Shown one piece after another: positions 7,352 through 12,629 of a DNA stretch of 12,629 nucleotides. Source of the DNA: Limisphaerales bacterium (lineage in GTDB: Bacteria > Verrucomicrobiota > Verrucomicrobiia > Limisphaerales > PALSA-1396). The notes below the pieces were generated by a model that did no database searches, was not told the origin of the DNA, and saw nothing but the letters and a program-made list of their open reading frames with translations. A program made the translations under genes and the position numbers. The stretch is from NCBI GenBank assembly GCA_003140275.1, contig PLJQ01000372.1, positions 1 through 12,629 of the forward strand, given 5' to 3'. Position 1 is the first letter of the stretch. Each line of letters begins with the position of its first letter.

Positions 7352-7810
7352 TTACTCCTCGGGCGTCGAGACCAGATAGACAAGCCGGCTCTTAAACACC
7401 ACCAGCAACGTCCCCGTTTTGCCGGCTTTCTGAGTGCGCACGTAGTTGGGATAAAACCAGGTCTCAACGGCACCGAGGATTATGTTGTCGGAAGTGGAGG
7501 TGCGTTCTGGTTTGCCAAGGTAATCGAGTACTTTCTGTTCCGTTAAAGCGAAGGGCCCAAACTTTGTTTTTTGGGGTTGCATCATTGCGTTCCATTCCTC
7601 GATCAACAACGGTCGGTTCTTTGCGTTGGGCAGCAATTCAGCGAAGTGCCGGTCGATTGCCTTTTTTTCTTTTAACGCCTGTTTCAGGTCAAATTTTTGT
7701 TCTTTGGCAACTTTTTGATCTGCCGAACGAGGCGCCGTGGTGCAGCCAGCCATGCAAACAAAAAACAGGCAAACACCTGTCGTCAGGCTGAAGCGAGATT
7801 TCATCATCAT
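7352..7810 (-). CDS. Small lipoprotein, BamE/SmpA-like fold suspected
   Basis: About 152 residues. Three ATG codons in a row (7810, 7807, 7804) precede a basic and hydrophobic signal with a lipobox ending MAGC (lipid Cys at residue 23 from the first ATG). An upstream GTG at 7825 is possible, but none of these starts has a clear ribosome site. After the Cys comes a charged helical linker (residues about 30-55). The C-terminal half has the pattern of the BamE/SmpA lipoprotein fold: a helix with LTEQKVLDYLGKPERT, then a strand with ETWFYPN, then LLVVFKSRLVYLV. BamE is a part of the outer-membrane protein assembly machine, but this fold is used by many unrelated lipoproteins, so no function is claimed. 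It is divergent from the gene at 7998, with 187 bases between them. Confidence 0.7.
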   Translation of the reverse strand: MMMKSRFSLTTGVCLFFVCMAGCTTAPRSADQKVAKEQKFDLKQALKEKKAIDRHFAELLPNAKNRPLLIEEWNAMMQPQKTKFGPFALTEQKVLDYLGKPERTSTSDNIILGAVETWFYPNYVRTQKAGKTGTLLVVFKSRLVYLVSTPEE

Positions 7811-7997
7811 CGTAAATGTTCTCACATCTTGGACGGATCAATTCTTTGGGTGCGTGCGGCGTTTGTCGATTCAATATTCATTCAAGAATCTCTTTTAACC
7901 TCTTGTTTACAAATTTGAAAGACAGGAATAGGTTACGAAATGTGAAAAGAATTAGGCCGCACTGTGCGCACGAATAACAATGTAAGGCGGCACGCAC
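7811..7997. promoter_or_regulatory. Divergent intergenic region, likely two promoters
   Basis: This AT-rich gap separates two divergently read genes and must hold a promoter for each. TTGAAA at 7915-7920 is a possible -35 for the rightward gene, but no good -10 follows at 17 bases. AAGGCGG (7984-7990), 7 bases before ATG 7998, is a fair ribosome site. No operator or riboswitch could be supported. Confidence 0.35.
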
Positions 7998-8741
7998 ATG
8001 AAAAGCTTCTTCTACAATCTTGTCACCTCGCTCTCTCTTCTGAGTTGGGCGAGCTTTCGGATATTCGCTGCCGATGGAGGCTCTCTTTCCCTCAAAGACA
8101 TGGCAGGGGATTATTACTTCGGTGACGGAACGGGGGTGAACTGTAGTCTCACGTTAAGCAGGGGCGGCAATTTTACATTTCAGTGGCAAGGATGTTTCGG
8201 CACTTACGAGAAGAACAATGGAAGCGCCAACATTAAGGATGGGGGTCCTCCACATCACCCCGAAAAAGCCCAATATACGGAAGGGTTTCCGAGGCACTCC
8301 AACCGAGTTCTATCCAGTGCGTTGGGGTAGTCGAATGTATCTCATTCCCACAAACGAAATCGTTGCGTTCTGCAGCGATGTCAATCAAGGCGATGAGCCA
8401 CGGCGCGGCAATCGGGGCAGCTATTACCTACGACGGAATGATTGGGACAAAGCCGTTACAGGCAGGCCGCAGTTCCCGAGCAGTGGACCAAGTTTTTCTT
8501 GAATCATCCTGTCCAAGGCAGGATTACACAACTGATCGGCAAGCAGGAGGCTTGGCTCGACGTAGTCGCCAAAGATGGCATTCTTGAAGGCATGATTTTG
8601 ACGGCACGGGAGCACGAGCGGCTCATGTTTTCCCAAATGCGAGTCGAAGCGGTCGAGAAAAATCGTTGCCGAATCAAGTGCGAATGGAAGGACAGCGAGC
8701 TTGCGGTTGGGCAGACGGTTTCATCTCGATTTCACGAATAG
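7998..8741 (+). pseudogene. Exported protein of unknown function, broken by two compensating frameshifts
   Basis: ATG 7998 opens a signal peptide (MKSFFYN to IFAA) and a domain with DMAGDYYFGDG and CSLTL. That frame ends at TAG 8328-8330. Coding sense continues from about 8241 in the next frame (GVLHITPKKPN, FYPVRWGSRMYLIP, YYLRRNDWDKAVTGRPQ), and from about 8474 returns to the first frame (PEQWTKFF, LIGKQEAWLDV, then CRIKCEW, GQTVSSRF) up to TAG 8739-8741. The first break falls in a five-G run at 8241-8245, the second near 8468-8476. Reading one fewer G and one more base at the second site would restore a protein of about 247 residues. The last 75 residues look like a small beta-rich domain. 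Its family is not known to me. This is either a recent pseudogene or an error in the sequence. The breaks make a working full-length product unlikely as written. Confidence 0.65.
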
Positions 8742-8821
8742 AGTGCCACCTGACACGATCGATTTCTCGCAACCTTGGACTGAAGGACGAAATGCCTTTG
8801 GGATTTTGGCGCAGCGCCGCT

Positions 8822-10132
8822 TCACTTGATCTTGCCACGCATCTGATAAAGCCAGGTCAGGGCGGTGTTCATCATTTGTTCGCCCGCGCCGACCTGCACC
8901 GGTGAGACGGTGCTGTCCGCGCCGTAGCCGCCTTCCGCCACCGCCTCAATTGTCGGGAAATATTGATGGTAGCCGTTGCAATAGCCGAAGAAGAAAAGTT
9001 GTTTCACCCGCGCCCGCTCCTTCAAGCGAAGCGAATGATTGCTGAAAAATTCGCCGGAACAGCCGACGAGGGCGATGTCGCCATTGAGCAGGGCCACGGT
9101 CAATCGCGGGCGGATGCCGTCCGCGAATTCATCGATAAAATTGGGAACCAGCTCGGGGAAAAATGCCTTTGAGTAAGCGCCGACCAGCAGCGGGTTTTTG
9201 AAATCGTTGCGCGAAGTGAACTTGAACTGCTCCTCCTTCACTTGCAACGTTGGCTGGGTGACTTCGGTGGGGGTCAGACTGGAGGCGAGCTTGATCGCTT
9301 CCCGTCCCAACGCCGCGCCGAAGGCCTGGTAGCCGCTGTTCGTGCCGGGATTGGCCGATTGATCGCCGGCCGCGCCCTGCATGAAAATGGCCGTGACACC
9401 CATTTCCTTTTCCACAGTCGCTTTCATCGCGCCCACGTAATCCGCGGAAAATTTCAAGATGGAAGCGTCGATCATGGTGGGATGAGCCGTGTAGTTGACC
9501 AGCACGGCCAGCGGTTTGCCGGATAGATCGTCGAAACGCATCACGGCCAGTTCGCGGTCGCTGGGCTTTGGCTCAATCTTGGTGTGACGATTGCGATTGA
9601 AGGCCAGTTGGGTCGAGCCGGTGGCCATCTTCGCGGGCGTCAGCTTGGAATTCGCTTCGAGGATGGCGGCGACGATGCCTTCTTCCATTTCTTTGTAATA
9701 ACGGAGCGAGGCGTCAAATTTTCCCCTGCCTTTGCCCGGTTCGTCGGAAAGTTCGAGCACCGGTCCGTGATGCGTGTGCGAGCCGGCGATGAACGAATAG
9801 TCGATCCCGGCTTCCGCTTTGATTCGCCGGCGAATGTTGTGCAGAGATTTTTCCGCCGGCGAACGACCGAGGTCCAGGCCCACAATGGCCAGTTTGTTGC
9901 TGCCCACCTGCATGACCAACGCAGCGGCGTAAAGCGGGTCCTGCACTCCGGTGGAAAGGGCATCGTGTCGCGCACCGTAGCCCCACATGGGGACGGCCTC
10001 TTTGGGCGTGACGTCGTGTTTGCCGGCGCCAACTTTGAAGGTCGTGTCCGAGGATTCAGCCCACGCGAGCTTTGAAATGATGAAGCAGGTCGTTAGCAGG
10101 GATCGTGAGATGAGTTTCAAGTACGGTGTCAT
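8822..10132 (-). CDS. Neutral ceramidase-like exported hydrolase
   Basis: A 436-residue protein resembling the catalytic domain of neutral/alkaline non-lysosomal ceramidases, zinc enzymes that cut the amide bond of ceramide. A signal peptide ends LAWA (about residue 25). Motifs in order are HTHHGP (119-124), NYTAHPT (213-219, H217), GAAGDQSAN (253-261, with S259 in the place of the nucleophile Ser of the Pseudomonas enzyme), E361, and a Tyr/Gly-rich stretch from YCNGY (384) to EGGYGAD (400-406). The two His groups, Glu and Tyr match the expected zinc ligands. Classical ceramidases have over 600 residues with a C-terminal Ig-like domain; that part is absent here. GGAAA lies 9 bases before the ATG. 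It converges with the broken gene at 7998-8741, 80 bases apart. Short ceramidase-like proteins of this sort are mostly uncharacterised, so ceramide as substrate is a guess. Confidence 0.82.
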   Translation of the reverse strand: MTPYLKLISRSLLTTCFIISKLAWAESSDTTFKVGAGKHDVTPKEAVPMWGYGARHDALSTGVQDPLYAAALVMQVGSNKLAIVGLDLGRSPAEKSLHNIRRRIKAEAGIDYSFIAGSHTHHGPVLELSDEPGKGRGKFDASLRYYKEMEEGIVAAILEANSKLTPAKMATGSTQLAFNRNRHTKIEPKPSDRELAVMRFDDLSGKPLAVLVNYTAHPTMIDASILKFSADYVGAMKATVEKEMGVTAIFMQGAAGDQSANPGTNSGYQAFGAALGREAIKLASSLTPTEVTQPTLQVKEEQFKFTSRNDFKNPLLVGAYSKAFFPELVPNFIDEFADGIRPRLTVALLNGDIALVGCSGEFFSNHSLRLKERARVKQLFFFGYCNGYHQYFPTIEAVAEGGYGADSTVSPVQVGAGEQMMNTALTWLYQMRGKIK

Positions 10133-10357
10133 AATTTACGGTTTCCGTTACGGGCCAAAGGCATTGCGGGAGGAATGTCTCTGGCTTTTCAGAAACGCTA
10201 GAGTGGTTGCTCTGGGCTTTCAAGGTTTAATTTGGCAAGGCATGAATAGCAGTCAAAAGCACGCCGTGCCTGCTCATTTAGAATCCGCCACGCCGCAATT
10301 TTCAGCAGGTCAGTGCGGGATTTCAATTGTCCCCTGACTGGCTCGCGTCAGCCCGGA
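10133..10357. other. Intergenic gap between methyltransferase and ceramidase-like genes
   Basis: These 225 bases hold no recognisable gene. A small stem (CTGAC 10334-10338 with GTCAG 10347-10351) lies just past the methyltransferase stop and has no T run. The promoter of the ceramidase-like gene should lie in the left half, but no clear -35/-10 was found. Confidence 0.3.
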
Positions 10358-11146
10358 CTATTTCCAGGCGTGGACAACAATCCGGTCGGTGCGCACCGCT
10401 GCGAAAAATGGATAGCCACGTTTGATTTTGTAGTAGGCTGCACGAGCGATGCGGAAGAAAACAGAACGAAGGCCAGCCACCACTTCGATGCGACGGAAGC
10501 CGGCGGTTCGCAACATCGCCAAGACGGCTGCCGGGTTGGGGCCGCACCAATTGGAAGGATCATTTCCCAGCTCGTCTTTTTCGTAATACGACATCGCAGG
10601 CCGGCGAGTCCAGAGCATGTCCACCGCCGTCTCCAAGATCAGCAACTCCTTCGTGACGCTGGCGACCTTCTCCAGCGCGAGCAGCGGATACTTCATGTGG
10701 TACAGGACGCCAAGGAAAAAAACTACATCGAACATGCCAATCCGCTCCGGCGAAAGATCAAGCACGTCAATGTGCATGTCTTCAACGCGCGAGCCGAGCG
10801 TCCGTCGCGCAAACTCGAAGCCCCGCTTGCTCGCGGTGTCGTGCAAACCATTCCAAATCACGGAATCAGTCGCCAATACGCGTTTCGCGCCACGGCGTTC
10901 GGCCTCAAACGAAAAGAAACCATCCCAAGCCCCCACATCGAGTACCGTCTTGCCGTCGAGCGATGGAGGCAATTGCACGCGCTTGAGCTTCTTTGGACTG
11001 TTGTCAACACCAGGCGTGATGACGCCTTGGCCCAAATCAATCGAGTGAAACCACCAGATTTCCGCCACCTTTTCCTTCAGTTCCGCCGACTCCGCTTCGC
11101 GCATCTTGCGGGCTACGTTACGCCGCGCCTTCCGGATGTCAATCAC
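10358..11146 (-). CDS. Class I SAM-dependent methyltransferase, CmoB-like
   Basis: A 262-residue protein with the Rossmann methyltransferase signature: motif I VLDVGAWDG (68-76), acidic D94 after the second strand (VLATD), and the motif IV strand from D140 (DVVFFLGVLYH). The N-terminal WWFHSIDLGQG (31-41), followed by the TPG turn, resembles CmoB (tRNA U34 carboxymethyl transfer) and the related DUF1698-type methyltransferases often found in glycan clusters. The GTG start at 11146 is chosen because an in-frame TGA lies nine codons upstream; its ribosome site is only a loose AGAAGAGA. It follows the membrane glycosyltransferase gene on the same strand after 141 bases, so co-transcription is possible. 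This context favours a glycan or secondary-metabolite methyltransferase over a tRNA enzyme, but the target is unknown. Confidence 0.8.
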   Translation of the reverse strand: MIDIRKARRNVARKMREAESAELKEKVAEIWWFHSIDLGQGVITPGVDNSPKKLKRVQLPPSLDGKTVLDVGAWDGFFSFEAERRGAKRVLATDSVIWNGLHDTASKRGFEFARRTLGSRVEDMHIDVLDLSPERIGMFDVVFFLGVLYHMKYPLLALEKVASVTKELLILETAVDMLWTRRPAMSYYEKDELGNDPSNWCGPNPAAVLAMLRTAGFRRIEVVAGLRSVFFRIARAAYYKIKRGYPFFAAVRTDRIVVHAWK

Positions 11147-11287
11147 CGCATCAGGTATCTCTTCTCAGCACGTGTTGCTCAGTCCAAGACCCTGCCACCG
11201 AGCCCATGCCACGGTTTCGTGAACAGGCCGAATCGGAGAATGCCTGAAACAAATCTCCGCCTCAACGGTCGAAAGCCCGGCTCACAG

Positions 11288-12629
11288 TTAGTTCCACGAA
11301 AAACGCACGACCACGGGCGCCCACGAGACATGCTGCACGACCCGTTGCAGCGGCTTGAACGCATCCGGCGGACGGATCCTTGCGGTGTTCAAGATATCCA
11401 CTTTTACGAAATCAGGACGCTTCCTCAGGTCCATGATTATCCGCTCGTACCAACGGTAATAATCAAACTGGGTTAGAATCAACTTTGCGGGTTTCAGGAC
11501 GATCAGCGCCTCCCGTTCATCACCCGGCCAGTCCGACGGCCTGCCCAGCCAATCGGAGTGAATGGTTCGGATTTCATTGTGGCGCGAGGCTTCGTATAGA
11601 TACGCGGACGAAAGCGCCACCGTGCTTCCAGAAGGCGACGCCTGCAGCTCATTCCGCACAAGCTGAATCGCCGACGCGTAACTGACATCTTCCGCGCAAG
11701 CCAAACCCCACGTCGTCATACCCAACGCCCTGATCGAGCCCAACAACATCAGCAACAAGAAAGCACCTGCTTGCGCCCGCACCCATCGTTTCCCCGGCAT
11801 CAGCGAAGCGCGCAAAGCCAGGTAAGCGGCCACCAACAGCGGTTGGACGTAAGCGGCAATCGTGACCATGTTCGGTGTCATCAATGTCAAGCTCGCCACC
11901 ACGACTGACAGGGTCGTCAACAATCCAGTCATCACCAGCAACTCGTGCGCCGCATCGACCGGCGACTCAGAATCTTTCCATTGCTTGAACCATAACCACG
12001 GTAAGAGAAACGCAACCGCAATCACACCGGGGACGGTTCGGGCCACTTTGAGCACCTCCCGCATCCTCGGCCACCGCCACCCGGTTAACGAGGGAGTTTG
12101 CCGGGCGTGTTCCATAAAACCGCCCCACAGATTCGGAAAAACCACCACGACCAATAGCATCAGCATTATCGGCAAAGCCACCATCACCAGCATCGGCACC
12201 GTTGGAAATCTCTTGTTGCCACCCAAAGTGGTTGCCACCATGCCGAGGCACACCCACAAGAAATAAATGCCGCCAATTTGCAGACTGGTCCCCAGACTCA
12301 ATAACACAAATGCGACCGCCGCCCACGTCCAGCGGGCAGTGTTTTTCTCCCAGCGATGAATTAGCGGAAGACCGCGGGACCGAAGCCAGGCATAAACCGA
12401 CAACATGCCGAACACGTGGGCCACGCTGTCCGGTCGGTCGTGAAACGTCAGCACCAGTAGAAACGCGCCCGCGATATGAACGCACCAGATCGGCGTGTGG
12501 AGACGGTTGAGGATCGCCAAAATAACCAGCATGTAGATGCCAAAGAGAACCAGATGCAGCGACATCGCTGACAATGCGGCGGTGCCAAAAAGATGCATCC
12601 ACGACAACAGCACAAGCTGATAGAGCGGC
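11288..12629 (-). CDS. GT39-like polytopic membrane glycosyltransferase, 5' end missing
   Basis: The frame is open to the right edge, so the gene starts outside the window. The GTG at 12613 is internal, since PLYQL precedes it in frame. The visible 446 residues begin with PLYQLVLLSWMHLFG, like the HPPLYYLLL..LFG segment after the first luminal loop of GT39/ArnT-type GT-C enzymes. These move sugars from polyprenyl phosphate carriers to lipids or proteins. About nine hydrophobic segments follow (around residues 14-35, 42-57, 97-130, 140-160, 194-209, 224-268 and 282-297, counted from 12613). The last 140 residues are a soluble domain (from SYASAIQLVRNEL to the end FSWN). The catalytic Asp loop lies outside the window, so activity cannot be judged. 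The methyltransferase lies downstream on the same strand. Confidence 0.75.
   Translation of the reverse strand, partial: PLYQLVLLSWMHLFGTAALSAMSLHLVLFGIYMLVILAILNRLHTPIWCVHIAGAFLLVLTFHDRPDSVAHVFGMLSVYAWLRSRGLPLIHRWEKNTARWTWAAVAFVLLSLGTSLQIGGIYFLWVCLGMVATTLGGNKRFPTVPMLVMVALPIMLMLLVVVVFPNLWGGFMEHARQTPSLTGWRWPRMREVLKVARTVPGVIAVAFLLPWLWFKQWKDSESPVDAAHELLVMTGLLTTLSVVVASLTLMTPNMVTIAAYVQPLLVAAYLALRASLMPGKRWVRAQAGAFLLLMLLGSIRALGMTTWGLACAEDVSYASAIQLVRNELQASPSGSTVALSSAYLYEASRHNEIRTIHSDWLGRPSDWPGDEREALIVLKPAKLILTQFDYYRWYERIIMDLRKRPDFVKVDILNTARIRPPDAFKPLQRVVQHVSWAPVVVRFSWN

Noticed and set aside
8241..8245. Programmed ribosomal frameshift at the five-G run
   Set aside because: There is no known slippery heptamer and no clear downstream stimulator, and a second unrelated shift would be needed near 8470. 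Decay or sequence error is simpler.
10313..11476. 387-codon open frame on the plus strand
   Set aside because: It lies antisense to the methyltransferase and the end of the glycosyltransferase gene, both of which have clear motifs. Its translation has no recognisable domain.

Overview
The window looks like a piece of a Verrucomicrobiota chromosome, probably close to Pedosphaerales/Limisphaerales. That placement is an inference. It rests on the mix of secreted hydrolases (a GH127-type glycosidase, a penicillin-acylase-family protein, a PHP-domain protein fused to an esterase and a ceramidase-like protein) and on the many palindromic intergenic repeats. No rRNA, tRNA, CRISPR array or intact transposase was found.

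Layout. On the minus strand, 1-1722 is the first 574 codons of a GH127-type glycosidase that runs off the left edge. Its start overlaps the stop codon of a 33-codon gene remnant. A gene-poor stretch follows (about 1821-2455), holding a 78-bp REP/BIME-like inverted repeat. On the plus strand come a penicillin-acylase-family lipoprotein or exported protein (2456-4603), a palindromic repeat, and a PHP-domain plus alpha/beta-hydrolase fusion (4773-6710). Next is a decayed patch (6711-7351) with three inverted repeats and the 3' tail of a threonine synthase gene. A small BamE-like lipoprotein (minus, 7352-7810) is divergent from an exported protein gene carrying two compensating frameshifts (7998-8741). 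A neutral-ceramidase-like exported hydrolase (minus, 8822-10132) follows. Last, on the minus strand, come a CmoB-like class I methyltransferase (10358-11146) and a GT39-like membrane glycosyltransferase (11288 to the right edge, 5' end outside the window).

How the genes fit together. Most intact genes encode exported proteins. Several belong to families that cleave amide or ester bonds (penicillin acylase, ceramidase, esterase), and GH127 enzymes cut arabinofuranosides. They are separated by repeats and do not form one tight operon, so this looks like an accessory degradative region, not a single pathway. The glycosyltransferase and methyltransferase could be co-transcribed and may belong to an envelope glycan cluster continuing to the right.

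I do not see convincing evidence of a wholly new system. The points most worth a second look are the PHP-esterase fusion, the doubly frameshifted gene, the gene remnant coupled to the GH127 start, and the families of intergenic palindromes.
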